DNA from: Hyphomicrobium sp. 99
Lineage (GTDB): Bacteria > Pseudomonadota > Alphaproteobacteria > Rhizobiales > Hyphomicrobiaceae
Direction: 5' to 3'
Assembly: GCF_000384335.2 (NCBI RefSeq)
Contig: NZ_KQ031382.1
Coordinates: 2,801,545 to 2,865,544, forward strand
Length of the DNA: 64,000 nt
The notes below the pieces were generated by a model, which saw only the letters and a list, made by a program, of their open reading frames with translations, did no database searches and was not told the origin of the DNA. Shown in pieces: positions 9,174 through 17,147 of this stretch (positions are counted from its first letter, which is position 1; each line of letters begins with the position of its first letter). Made by a program: the position numbers and the translations under genes.

Positions 9174-9318
9174 AGGTTCCGCGCTTGCAGTCCTTCCGTG
9201 CGAGAGAATTGCGGACGGCGTCACTCGTCGCGGCTGCCGGAGCCGGAACGAACGACTGGCCGGTGAAGGTGAGGATGGCGAATGCGGCGAGGAACGTCAC
9301 GCGAGCGGATACGAGCAT
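9058..9318 (-). CDS. small exported protein, probably 3'-truncated
   Basis: The start at 9318 gives a classic signal peptide ('MLVSARVTFLAAFAILTFTG' then 'APAAA') followed by a short mature part with one cysteine and 'FKDYYLQGQGGDPP'. The last twenty or so codons, after 'DYKGR', lie on the complement of the truncated gene at 7977-9173, so the natural C-terminus was probably replaced when the two regions were joined near 9117. I do not recognise the family. Expression and function are uncertain. Confidence 0.5.
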   Translation of the reverse strand: MLVSARVTFLAAFAILTFTGQSFVPAPAAATSDAVRNSLARKDCKRGTFKDYYLQGQGGDPPLDYKGRDAIMQVRPALWPEQLGFD

Positions 9319-9591
9319 CTTCGGAAACCTTATGAATTCGGGCACCCCATGTCGATCACTGCAGGCAGCGACCGGAACCGTATTTCGATCATGGACGAAA
9401 TTGATCGCGAGGTTTCCCGCAGCCTGCAAACGCGATTAGGAAAGTGTGAAGCCGTCGGCGACCCCAATGCAGCAAACCAAATAACACCAAGCCGCGTTGT
9501 ATATTCCCGTGAGTCCACAGCCAAAAAGGCGATGCCCTTTAGAGACGTGCGCCGAACTCGCCAAGCCCGATTTTTAAATCGTCAGTCTGCT

Positions 9592-10965
9592 TCAGTGTTC
9601 GCGCATGCCCCGCCGAAGGATATCCGTCAACGGCGACAGCAGAAATTGGAGCAACGTCCGCTCCTCGGTCACGAAGATAACCTCTGCGCTCATGCCCGGC
9701 AGCAGTACCGCTTCCGACGCCCGGGCTTTTAGGTCGTCCTTATCGATTTCGACGCGCGCGACGTAATAGGACTGCATCCCATTGCCATCCGTGACGCGAT
9801 CGGCGGAGACCGACCGCACGATGCCGCGCAGCCGCGGCATGACGCGGCTCGAGTAGGCGGCAAGGTGGATTTGCGCCGGCTGATCCTGGTGCACGAGCGG
9901 TATGTCGTTCGGGCTGACGCGTGCCTCGATGATCAGCTTGTCGTCGCGCGGTACGATTTCGAGGATGGGGTCGCCGCGTCCGACGACGCCGCCCACGGTC
10001 TTGAACCGCATGTTGATGACCGTACCAGCGACTGGCGCGGTGATTTCGGTGCGCTTCAGAACGTCCTTGCTCGCACTCAAGCGTTCGTCGATGTCGATCA
10101 ACGCATTGTTGACCTTGTCCTGATCGGCCGCGATTTCGTCGAGGCGTGTCGCCTCGGCGCTGACCACCTGAAGGTTAGCCTCGACGATCAACTGCTTGGT
10201 TTTGGCGATATCGGTCTCGAACCCGGTTCGTTGCGCCAGAAGCTCAGATTCGTTGCGCTTCAGGCGCATCGCCTCTGGCTTCGGCAGCAGCCCCTTGTCG
10301 AGAAGCGCCTGCTTGCCCGCCACTTCCTCGCGAATGTAGGAAATCTGAATGTCGAGGTTGTCGATCTGCGCCTTTGCGCCCTCGATCTGCTCGGCAAGCT
10401 GATCAGTGCGCTGCTTGGCCATGTTCTTGCGGACCTGCAGCACGCTACGACGCGTGTCGAAAATCTGCTGCTGCGACTGCGCGGCAGCGACAAGCTTGCC
10501 GCCCGCTTCAAGCTCCTCGGGGAAATCAATCACTGCCGCGCCGCTTTTTTCGGCGTCGAGACGCGCCTTCTGCGCGAGAAGCGACTGCTTTTGCGCGAGC
10601 AACGTTTCATAAGCCGATTTGGGCTGAACCGACTCCAGAACGAGAAGCCGTTGGCCTTCCGTGACGATGTCGCCCTCGTGCACGCGGAGATCGCGGATGA
10701 TGCCGCCCTCGAAATGCTGGACGACGCGGCGGCTGCTGTTCGGACTGATGACGCCGGGCGCAATGGCTCCCCCGGCGAGCGGAGCGACCGACGCCCAAGC
10801 GCCGAAGCCGCCGACGAAAAGGAGAATGAGCACGTAGCCTTTGCGGATCGGAGAGCGAACGCTGGCTTTCAAAGGCACCGGAGCCGCGATCGCGGGTCCG
10901 AAATTTCCCGGAAATGCAACCGCGCCTAAACGTCGGTCGACGACGACCATTCCGTTGCTGCTCAT
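9592..10965 (-). CDS. HlyD-family type I secretion adaptor
   Basis: A 457-residue membrane-fusion protein. One N-terminal transmembrane helix at about residues 40-60 ('GYVLILLFVGGFGAWASVAP') is followed by a lipoyl-like strand pair ('VVQHFEGGIIRDLRVHEGD'), a long alpha-helical coiled coil of about residues 100-300, and a second beta-barrel region beginning near 'RTEITAPVAGTVINM'. It bridges the inner-membrane ABC exporter and an outer-membrane TolC-like channel; no TolC gene is in the window. Its start overlaps the end of the exporter gene by four bases (ATGA), so the two are translationally coupled. The cargo is unknown: no RTX-repeat protein is encoded nearby. Confidence 0.93.
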   Translation of the reverse strand: MSSNGMVVVDRRLGAVAFPGNFGPAIAAPVPLKASVRSPIRKGYVLILLFVGGFGAWASVAPLAGGAIAPGVISPNSSRRVVQHFEGGIIRDLRVHEGDIVTEGQRLLVLESVQPKSAYETLLAQKQSLLAQKARLDAEKSGAAVIDFPEELEAGGKLVAAAQSQQQIFDTRRSVLQVRKNMAKQRTDQLAEQIEGAKAQIDNLDIQISYIREEVAGKQALLDKGLLPKPEAMRLKRNESELLAQRTGFETDIAKTKQLIVEANLQVVSAEATRLDEIAADQDKVNNALIDIDERLSASKDVLKRTEITAPVAGTVINMRFKTVGGVVGRGDPILEIVPRDDKLIIEARVSPNDIPLVHQDQPAQIHLAAYSSRVMPRLRGIVRSVSADRVTDGNGMQSYYVARVEIDKDDLKARASEAVLLPGMSAEVIFVTEERTLLQFLLSPLTDILRRGMREH

Positions 10966-12752
10966 TGGGCACCCGCTTCAAGTGTGCGCTCAAGCGCTTT
11001 CGATCCGTTTGCTTGTCCCATCGATCTGCGCATCGGCAGCGTATCATTACCGCCTTTCGCTGCCGAAGCTTCGCTCCACGCTTCCATGATCTCGTCGCGC
11101 GGGCCGAACATCCTCACCTCCCCGTCCTGCAGGACGAGGATCTTATCGGCTTGGCTCAATGTCGAAGGACGGTGGCCGACGACGATGATCGTGCAGCCGC
11201 GCTGCTTCAGATCCTTTAGCGCTTCGGCAAGCGACGATTCACCTGCCTGATCGAGGTTCGCATTCGGTTCGTCGAGGACGATGACGCGCGGCTTGCCGAA
11301 TACGGCGCGCGCCAAACCGACACGCTGGCGCTGGCCTCCCGAAAGTCGCACGCCACCATCGCCGATGAGCGTATCGTACCCAACCGGCAGGCGCTGGATC
11401 AGCGGATGAACATGGGCGATGGTCGCCGCCTGTACGACTTCGTCGGCGCTCGCCGGCCGCATGCGCGAAATGTTTTCCCGAAGCGTGCCGGTGAACAACT
11501 CGACTTCCTGAGGCAAGAAGCCAATGAGCTCCCCGAGCTGCTGGCGATCCCAGTGGCGCATGTCGTTTCCGTCCAAGCGGACTTCGCCTCCCGCGGGCTC
11601 GTTCAAACCGACCAGCAGGCGGCACAGCGTGCTCTTGCCTGCCCCCGACGGTCCGACGATGGCCAGCACTTCTCCGGGCTCGGCGCTGAACGAAATGTCG
11701 TTCAGGATGACGTGCCCCGTCTCGGGCACGGCGTAGGTCAGATCTTCGACGGTAAGCCGGCCCTCGGGCAATGGCAGCAACGTGCGTTCGGGGATTGGCG
11801 GGTACTCCTTGGCGTGCGCGTTCAACCGGTCGTAAGACAGACGCGCAGTGATGAAGCCTTTCCAGCCTCCGATCGCCATCTCTATGGGCGCCAGCGCGCG
11901 ACCGAGCAGAATAGCTGCGGCGATCATGGCTCCGGGGGTGATCATGTTGTCGACGACGAGCCAGGCGCCGGTGCCCAAAATTCCGATCTGAACGGCGGAG
12001 CGGACGAACTTCGAGATTGTCAGCATGTAGCCGGACATGTCGCCGGCCCAGTGGATTGAATCCGTCACGACGTCATTGAGCTGGCGCCACCGTGCAATCA
12101 TCGCCGGCATCATGCCCATGGCGTGCACAACTTCGGCATTGCGGATCGTCGCCTCCGCGAGGCGCATGGTTTCGAGCTGCGTCTCATCCGCCTTGACGTT
12201 GGGCCCGTGGGTCAGCCACTCGGTCAAAAAGCTGATTGCCAGAAGCGTCACCGCGGAAGCAAGCGCGACCATGCCGAGATAAGGATGAAGCTGCCAAATG
12301 ATGACTATGAAAATCGGCAGCCACGGAGAATCGAAGAACGCAGCCATGCCTTGCGTGGCGATGAAGCCCTGCAGATAGCTGAGGTCGCGCAACATATCGG
12401 TGCCGGAGTGATCGCCCTTGATCTGGGCGCGGCAGCTCGACTCGAGGAAGATCGGCCCGAGCCTGTCGTTGAACCAGCTCCCCATGCGCATCGCCACCGA
12501 ATTGCGCAACGTGTCGAGAACACTCATGACGAGCACGGCAGCCATGGCAATTCCCGTCAGGAGCAGCAGCGTTTCGACACGACCAGACCGCAGCACACGG
12601 TCCATGACCTGCAGCATATAGAGGGGAATTGCGAGGATCAGGATATTGATCACGAAGCTGAAGAAGAAAACCGACCAGAATGCCGAGCGGCATTCCTTGA
12701 GAGTCGTCTCCAACACCGTATCGCCGGTGACCCCGTCCTGGTTGCTTGCCAT
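10962..12752 (-). CDS. type I secretion ABC transporter, PrtD-like permease/ATPase
   Basis: A 596-residue half-transporter in the PrtD group of type I secretion exporters. The start at 12752 (ATG preceded by GAAGAG) is preferred over an upstream TTG. Six transmembrane helices fill about residues 15-300. The nucleotide-binding domain has Walker A 'GPSGAGKST', signature 'LSGGQRQRVGLARA', Walker B 'VIVLDEPNANLD' and the H-loop in 'IIVVGHRPST'. There is no N-terminal C39 peptidase domain, so it does not cleave double-glycine leaders; it should export proteins with C-terminal signals. It is coupled to the HlyD gene downstream. Upstream on the same strand, beyond a terminator, lies a 53-residue Cys-rich peptide gene. 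Confidence 0.93.
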   Translation of the reverse strand: MASNQDGVTGDTVLETTLKECRSAFWSVFFFSFVINILILAIPLYMLQVMDRVLRSGRVETLLLLTGIAMAAVLVMSVLDTLRNSVAMRMGSWFNDRLGPIFLESSCRAQIKGDHSGTDMLRDLSYLQGFIATQGMAAFFDSPWLPIFIVIIWQLHPYLGMVALASAVTLLAISFLTEWLTHGPNVKADETQLETMRLAEATIRNAEVVHAMGMMPAMIARWRQLNDVVTDSIHWAGDMSGYMLTISKFVRSAVQIGILGTGAWLVVDNMITPGAMIAAAILLGRALAPIEMAIGGWKGFITARLSYDRLNAHAKEYPPIPERTLLPLPEGRLTVEDLTYAVPETGHVILNDISFSAEPGEVLAIVGPSGAGKSTLCRLLVGLNEPAGGEVRLDGNDMRHWDRQQLGELIGFLPQEVELFTGTLRENISRMRPASADEVVQAATIAHVHPLIQRLPVGYDTLIGDGGVRLSGGQRQRVGLARAVFGKPRVIVLDEPNANLDQAGESSLAEALKDLKQRGCTIIVVGHRPSTLSQADKILVLQDGEVRMFGPRDEIMEAWSEASAAKGGNDTLPMRRSMGQANGSKALERTLEAGAQ

Positions 12753-12890
12753 GATCTCTTCAGCCGAAGTCAGCAATAAGATCGCGATCTCTGTCGCTCA
12801 AGGACAGAGGAGCAAGAAATAAGCCAATCCCGGAATTCCGTCGGCGGAGCGTCTGGCGTTAAGTATTGGAGGCCGATGAGGACAATTCGT

Positions 12891-12928
12891 TAAATAAAAA
12901 TGGCCACCGCCAGACCTTGGCAATGGCC
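12891..12928 (-). terminator. rho-independent terminator after the Cys-rich peptide gene
   Basis: On the minus strand GGCCATTGCCA (12928-12918) pairs with TGGCGGTGGCC (12912-12902) through eleven pairs, two of them U-G wobbles that form only in minus-strand RNA, and ATTTTTATTTAA follows. The strand-specific pairing and U-tract mark it as the terminator of 12968-13129. Confidence 0.8.
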
Positions 12929-12967
12929 GATTTCAAGAAGAGAAATTGAAACTGAAACTTCCGCTTT

Positions 12968-13129
12968 TTACTCCGGGCCGTAGCCCGTACCGCACTTCAC
13001 GAACTTCGGCGGGCAAGGATCGCACTTCGGCGCGCATTTCCAAAGGCTAATCGAGCACTTTGGCTTCGGTGGCGCGCATTCTACCTTCACTGGCGGCGGA
13101 CACTTGGGCTTACAAACAATCTTTCCCAC
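12968..13129 (-). CDS. 53-residue Cys/Pro/Lys-rich peptide, unrecognised
   Basis: A short gene with a GTG start at 13129, six bases after the strong ribosome-binding site AGGAGGAG, and a TAA stop at 12970-12968. Of its 53 residues eight are Cys (positions 6, 10, 18, 25, 32, 36, 39, 46), twelve Pro and ten Lys, arranged in loosely repeated units of the type K-P-K-C and A-P-K-C, with a single Trp and a Gly/Tyr-rich end. No signal peptide or membrane segment is visible. A terminator follows at 12891-12928, so it can be a single-gene transcript. It could bind metal like a metallothionein or be a disulfide-rich peptide exported by the neighbouring type I system. I know no named family for it; coding status rests on the ribosome-binding site, biased composition and terminator. 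Confidence 0.72.
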   Translation of the reverse strand: MGKIVCKPKCPPPVKVECAPPKPKCSISLWKCAPKCDPCPPKFVKCGTGYGPE

Positions 13130-13282
13130 GGGAAACTCCTCCTAAAAACTTATTAAAGTCCGAGCAAATTAGGAGCGGGATTCGTCAGTGTCAGTCAGAA
13201 TTTGGAACAGTGGTTAAATCCGCGGTCAGCTTTACCATTCCCCGAATAGAACGTGTCATTCAGAGACAGATCCGCATGCAGA

Positions 13283-13322
13283 GAAAAAAGCAAAAAGAAA
13301 AGGGGCCTATTCGGACCCCTTT
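13283..13322 (-). terminator. rho-independent terminator after the Omp25-like gene
   Basis: The palindromic core aggggcctattcggacccct (13301-13320) forms a GC-rich hairpin with a one-base bulge; on the minus strand it is followed by TTTTCTTTTTGC (13300 downward). It lies 26 bases past the stop of 13348-14151. Confidence 0.7.
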
Positions 13323-13347
13323 GTCTCGGTCGATTTTCTCGACGCCT

Positions 13348-14151
13348 CTATTTCAAAGGGACGACTTCGGCTTCGCGGCGACCGAAATGATAGGTGAGGC
13401 CGAGGCGCACGACCCAAAAGCTGTCATCAAATTTCACGCGCGTCGAACAGTCTGCGCCGCAAGTGTCGAGGGTGTAATTGCGAGTGTCGCTGCCAAGATC
13501 CACGTAGAGAGCGTCTCCGCGCAACGACCAGTTTCCATCGCGCATGAACTCGAAGCCGCCGCCTGCGGTCCATCCGAATTGATAGTCAGTGTTGGACTGC
13601 GAAAATGCTGAGTCCAATTCAATGCTATCTGGACCAATGTTCGTCGCGAACGAGTGTTTCACCTTCGCATAGGCCAGACCTGCAGTTGCGAAGATCAGCA
13701 GGTTCTCATCACGAACGATACCGAGGCGACCGCGTACTGTTCCGAAAAAGTTCATCGACGATCCGGCGGCCAAGTAGCAGCTTCCTCCGCATCCATCGCC
13801 GGCAACGCCGGTCTTCAGATCGGTACCGAAATAATTGAACTCGGATTCGATACCGAACACGACCCGACCGCACTGAACGTTATAGCCGCTGTGCTCGCCG
13901 ATGGTGAAACTGCGGTCGTTGTCATTCAGCGGCGGAACCCCCTCCGCGTCCGGCAGAGATTCATGCGTTCGTGCACTTCCGCCGCCGAGATGGACGCCCA
14001 TATAGGCGCCAGAAAAGTTTCCGCCCATGCAGCGCCCCGCTTGCGCGATCGGCGCCGCGGGCTCGTCCTTCAGGCTGCCGCCGGCGTGGGCATCGCTGAC
14101 TGCAAAGACGAGCGCGCCCAATGCCGCAAGCACTGCAAACGGTTTTATCAT
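13348..14151 (-). CDS. Omp25-like outer-membrane beta-barrel protein
   Basis: The ATG at 14151 gives a 267-residue protein with a signal peptide cleaved after 'SDAHA'. The mature part has the 'NFSGAYMGVHLGGG' first strand of small eight-stranded porin-family proteins, alternating strands such as 'VRGRLGIVRDENLLIFATAG' and a C-terminal 'RLGLTYHFG' strand followed by a short tail. Proteins of this type sit in the outer membrane of rhizobia and their relatives as structural or immunogenic proteins rather than true porins. Several Cys pairs in the loops ('GCGGSC', 'CGADC') are unusual for the family. It has its own terminator and stands alone. Confidence 0.85.
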   Translation of the reverse strand: MIKPFAVLAALGALVFAVSDAHAGGSLKDEPAAPIAQAGRCMGGNFSGAYMGVHLGGGSARTHESLPDAEGVPPLNDNDRSFTIGEHSGYNVQCGRVVFGIESEFNYFGTDLKTGVAGDGCGGSCYLAAGSSMNFFGTVRGRLGIVRDENLLIFATAGLAYAKVKHSFATNIGPDSIELDSAFSQSNTDYQFGWTAGGGFEFMRDGNWSLRGDALYVDLGSDTRNYTLDTCGADCSTRVKFDDSFWVVRLGLTYHFGRREAEVVPLK

Positions 14152-14412
14152 TGTAATCCCCCTATTCGTTCGGCCCAAACGGGCCTGACGAGTCTTCTTT
14201 CACTGAAGCAGGGGTGATTCGTGTGTGTGCGTCGAGGATTGATTACATCAGTAGGAGGTTATGCATACGGACAGTTGCTCCACGTATACAAAAAGCCACG
14301 AGTTTTACAGGCACCTCTAAATTTCGGACACGAAGGCGGTACCGAACCACCACCGCAGGCCAGAGTGGTTAGCTGGCTCCGTACGCAGCACATCTCATCA
14401 GTAGAAGGACTG

Positions 14413-14739
14413 TCAGTTGGCGACGACATTTATTGTCCCCGTCATGTTTGGATGCACCCGACAGAAGTAGGAGAATGAGCCGGCGCGCGTCAGCCGCAGT
14501 TGTGCCGAATGGCCGGCGACAATTGTGACGTCCCATTCTCCGGTCTTCGCTGTTGCCGTATGATCAATGAAGTCGCCATTGATCCACTCGACTGTGTCAC
14601 CCACCTTGGCCTCGATATCCGATGGTGAGAAGGCGAGCTGATTGATCGTCACTCTTGCGATCTCGCCTGCCGAAGTCGGCGCGGTGAGCGCGAATTGCAA
14701 AAGCCCGACAAGAACGACAGAGAGTTTTATCTTCGGCAT
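14413..14739 (-). CDS. periplasmic cupredoxin (type I copper protein)
   Basis: A 108-residue exported blue-copper protein of the amicyanin/pseudoazurin-like group. It has a signal peptide ending near 'TSAG', and the type I copper ligands are all present: His60 in 'IDHTAT', and Cys93, His96 and Met99 in 'YFCRVHPNM'. It should carry electrons in the periplasm. It ends the minus-strand series sigma factor - DUF4142 protein - cupredoxin and starts 11 bases after the DUF4142 stop, so the last two form an operon. The electron partners are unknown. Confidence 0.88.
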   Translation of the reverse strand: MPKIKLSVVLVGLLQFALTAPTSAGEIARVTINQLAFSPSDIEAKVGDTVEWINGDFIDHTATAKTGEWDVTIVAGHSAQLRLTRAGSFSYFCRVHPNMTGTINVVAN

Positions 14740-14750
14740 CGCTCGCTCCG

Positions 14751-15281
14751 CTAGTGAAACGTGCTTGCCAAGTGCTCGGCGTGCTGCTCGTGACCTTGGA
14801 AAATCTTCAGGCCGGTTTGGAGCAGAGCTTTTAAATCGGAATTGTTTGCCGACGGAATAAGCGTCTCTCTCAGCGCCTGATTGACCGTCTTGTGGTAGGT
14901 CACCTCGTTCTCGACATAGGCTTGATCGAATTCAGCACCAGAAAGATTCGCGAGTTCGGCACGCTTCTTGTCTGCCTGCTTTACAAGGCCCTTGCTCGTG
15001 TTGTTGTCCTCTGGCGTGACATTGAGTTTTTTGACGAGAGCAAGAGCCTGGTCGTTCACCGCCGCGTGGTCGCGGACCATATCAGTCGCGAAGGCACGAA
15101 CACTATCGTTCTTCGATTTCTCAAGCGCGAGCCGGCCGGCCTTGATGTCGAGGTCGCCGGCTGTGTAGGCGATGTGCGCGATTTGTGAATCCGTTGGTTT
15201 GTCTGCCGCATATACGGGTATCGCGACGACGAACGGTAAGATCGCAACAACAAGGCTAGATAATTGGGAACGACGCATCAT
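14751..15281 (-). CDS. DUF4142 domain exported protein
   Basis: A 176-residue protein with a signal peptide ('LSSLVVAILPFVVAIPVYA') and one DUF4142 domain, a four-helix ferritin-like bundle. The characteristic helices are seen in 'IAHIAYTAGDLDIKAGRLAL', 'DMVRDHAAVNDQAL', 'YVENEVTYHKTVNQAL' and 'FQGHEQHAEHL'. The start is taken as the ATG at 15281 after GTGGAG; a GTG at 15293 and a second ATG at 15278 are alternatives. Family members are common in stress-regulated loci of alphaproteobacteria; the molecular role is not established. It is probably co-transcribed with the cupredoxin gene. Confidence 0.85.
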   Translation of the reverse strand: MMRRSQLSSLVVAILPFVVAIPVYAADKPTDSQIAHIAYTAGDLDIKAGRLALEKSKNDSVRAFATDMVRDHAAVNDQALALVKKLNVTPEDNNTSKGLVKQADKKRAELANLSGAEFDQAYVENEVTYHKTVNQALRETLIPSANNSDLKALLQTGLKIFQGHEQHAEHLASTFH

Positions 15282-15367
15282 GAGTTTCTCCACGAACTAC
15301 TGAGCCGCGAGTGGCTCTTGGCTTCACGGAGAATTGGATGCGACGGCGCATAAAAGGTTCCCGGCAA

Positions 15368-16060
15368 TTACAAAGACGGATAGAGGCGCAGTAGAACGGC
15401 GTTCGTCATCCGCTCGCAACGCTTGCCTTCGAAGGGAAAGACATCACTGAACAGCGGACCAATGTGGTCGGCAAACGCGGCTCTGAGCAGCCGCCGAGCG
15501 CGGTGCAATCGCGTCTTCACTGTCTCGGGAAGGAGGCCAAGAAGGTTCGCCGTTTCCTCGATGCTCATGTCCTCAATAACCCGTGCGACCAGAACGGTGC
15601 GAAACTCTTCGGGGAGATCATCGATGGCACGCTCAAGCAATTGGCAGATCTCTCGTTGTGCCATGGCACGCTCAGGGTCTGTGGATTCATGTCCGGACAA
15701 CGGGAATCTGATGATCTCCGCCGTCGGATGACGCGAAAAGTCGATTTCCGGGACGGGAAGCTCGACCCGGCGGCGGCGCCTTTGCAAAGCCTCGTTCAGC
15801 ACAATTCGGGTCAGCCAAGTGGCGAGGCTTGAATCGCCGCGAAAGTTCGCAAGGGCGGAAAAGGCATGTAAATAGGCTTCTTGCAAAACGTCCTCGGCTT
15901 CGCCGTCGTCGCGCACGATGCTGCGCGCAACGCGGTAGAGGCGGCGGTTGTTGGCTTGGATTATCGAACGGATGGCGGCTTGGTCTTTGCTGACGGCGCG
16001 GCGAACCAGATCGACATCGGCCGACGACACTGCACTTCTTTCCAGTGGAGGGCGAGCCAC
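15368..16060 (-). CDS. ECF-type RNA polymerase sigma factor
   Basis: A sigma-70 family factor with region 2 ('AAIRSIIQANNRRLYRVARS', 'DVLQEAYLHAFSALANFRGD') and region 4 ('IDDLPEEFRTVLVARVIEDM' then 'ETANLLGLLPETVKTRLHRAR'), and no region 3, as in ECF sigma factors. The start is set at the GTG at 16060 because AGGAGG lies eight bases upstream, giving 230 residues; an ATG at 16078 and a TTG at 16156 lack such sites. No anti-sigma factor is adjacent, but the C-terminal 'FEGKRCERM' tail resembles those of sigma factors that work with cupin or zinc anti-sigmas. It is 86 bases upstream of the DUF4142-cupredoxin pair, likely its target. Confidence 0.9.
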   Translation of the reverse strand: MARPPLERSAVSSADVDLVRRAVSKDQAAIRSIIQANNRRLYRVARSIVRDDGEAEDVLQEAYLHAFSALANFRGDSSLATWLTRIVLNEALQRRRRRVELPVPEIDFSRHPTAEIIRFPLSGHESTDPERAMAQREICQLLERAIDDLPEEFRTVLVARVIEDMSIEETANLLGLLPETVKTRLHRARRLLRAAFADHIGPLFSDVFPFEGKRCERMTNAVLLRLYPSL

Positions 16061-16152
16061 GCTTAAGACCTCCTGCATATTCAGTTGCGCAGAGGATACT
16101 GATGCATACGCGATGGAAAGGTTCCCGTTGTGATGGTGGCCTCGCGTTCTAA

Positions 16153-16611
16153 TCAAGATTGCAATTGCGATTTTCCGGAGCCTTCTCCTGCGACGACCCT
16201 CAAAACTGAATCGTCTCCGCGATGCAGGCTTATGCCGAGCCGTAGCGACTCGGCGACGCGCTTGGCTCGCTCAATAAAAAAAGAAGCCGCAGCAGGCGGA
16301 CAAACTGCACGAGCCGTCTTTCCGAAAAGATCCAGCCACCGCTCAAAATGCTCATCATTAATCTCGTTAATGGCGGCGTGAATGGGCATCGGCCTCCCCT
16401 TGTAGCGCCCCGTCATCAGCGCTATCGACGACCAGAACGCACGCAACTTTTCAAGGTGGTCGTCCCAATCTCGAACGCGCGTCTCAAATAGGGGACCCAG
16501 AACTTCGTCGCGTCTGACTGAGGCGTAGAACCGCTCGACAAGTTCCCCAATCATGTCCTCATCAATTCCGACATCGAGCCCCGGCGCGAGAGGGCGTATT
16601 GAATGCGGCAT
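16153..16611 (-). CDS. group III truncated haemoglobin
   Basis: A 152-residue single-domain globin of group III (P). It has the N-terminal 'MIGELVERFYASVRRDEVLGPLF' helix, 'WDDHLEKLRAFWSSIALMTGRY' over the E/F region and 'HAAINEINDEHFERWLDLF' with the proximal histidine region. Globins of this group bind oxygen and nitric oxide and are linked to NO and redox stress. The gene is divergent from an NsrR-like regulator across a 98-base region holding a probable NsrR operator, which supports control by nitric oxide. The C-terminus carries a short non-globin tail rich in Ser and Gly. Confidence 0.9.
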   Translation of the reverse strand: MPHSIRPLAPGLDVGIDEDMIGELVERFYASVRRDEVLGPLFETRVRDWDDHLEKLRAFWSSIALMTGRYKGRPMPIHAAINEINDEHFERWLDLFGKTARAVCPPAAASFFIERAKRVAESLRLGISLHRGDDSVLRVVAGEGSGKSQLQS

Positions 16612-16640
16612 GCGTATGGACCTTTCTGTCTCGTCTTGAT

Positions 16641-16669
16641 AAGATGTATAGAAGATATACCTTATACAT
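16641..16669. promoter_or_regulatory. probable NsrR-type operator between divergent genes
   Basis: The segment 16641-16663 reads AAGATGTAT-N5-ATATACCTT, a dyad close to the published NsrR consensus of AAGATGYATTT half-sites. A second, longer dyad (ATGTATA ... TATACAT) spans 16644-16669. It lies 30 bases upstream of the haemoglobin start and about 41 bases upstream of the regulator start, suited to shared repression. Confidence 0.6.
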
Positions 16670-16709
16670 GTCGCGACAAATCACATCTTCCTGATGCCTG
16701 GATGAGCCC

Positions 16710-17147
16710 ATGCGGTTGACCGTTCTGTCGGATTATTCCCTCCGGGTTCTGATGTACCTTGGCGCCTTTCCAGGCAGGCTTTCCACGATCCAGGAGATCG
16801 CAGAAGCCTATTCGATTTCCGAAAATCATTTGATGAAAGTGGTCCACCGCCTCGGCCAACACGGGTTCGTCGAAACGATACGTGGACGGGGCGGCGGATT
16901 GCGTCTCGGCAAGCCGGCAGATTCAATCAGGCTTGGCGACGTTTTGCGTATAACGGAAGAAGACTTCTACCTCGTGGAATGCTTTGGCACCGAGGGCTCG
17001 TGCCAAATCACAGAAGTCTGCCGCTTGAAGCATGCTCTACAGCAGGCGTTGGCGTCCTATTTCAAAGTTCTTGATGCTTGGACACTTGCCGATATCGTCG
17101 CCAATCGCCGAGCGCTTATCAGTGAACTCGAGGGCATCGACCAATGA
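16710..17147 (+). CDS. nsrR: Rrf2-family regulator, NsrR-like
   Basis: A 145-residue Rrf2 protein with an N-terminal winged helix ('MRLTVLSDYSLRVLMYLG') and recognition helix near 'YSISENHLMKVVHRLGQ'. Three cysteines, Cys91, Cys98 and Cys104 in 'VECFGTEGSCQ' and 'EVCRLK', match the iron-sulfur ligands of NsrR. NsrR senses nitric oxide through the cluster and represses NO-defence genes. The neighbouring truncated haemoglobin and nitronate monooxygenase, and the dyad at 16641-16669, fit this role. Its stop overlaps the start of the monooxygenase gene by four bases. IscR is less likely because the Cys spacing differs. Confidence 0.85.
   Translation: MRLTVLSDYSLRVLMYLGAFPGRLSTIQEIAEAYSISENHLMKVVHRLGQHGFVETIRGRGGGLRLGKPADSIRLGDVLRITEEDFYLVECFGTEGSCQITEVCRLKHALQQALASYFKVLDAWTLADIVANRRALISELEGIDQ

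Noticed and set aside
9865..10929. 354-codon open frame antisense to the HlyD-type adaptor gene
   Set aside because: It mirrors the codon pattern of the clear HlyD gene, has no family resemblance and is a shadow of the GC-rich opposite strand.
11406..12059. 217-codon and other long frames antisense to the PrtD-like exporter
   Set aside because: The exporter has all ABC motifs on the minus strand; the plus frames are complements of these motifs.
14221..14478. 85-codon plus frame between the Omp25-like and cupredoxin genes
   Set aside because: Its end overlaps the cupredoxin gene on the other strand and it has no recognisable features.
15335..15365. GGAACC upstream of the DUF4142 gene as an ECF/EcfG promoter
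   Set aside because: A -35-like GGAACC is present on the minus strand, but no matching -10 element (GTT or CGTC) occurs at 15-18 bases, so the call is not supported.
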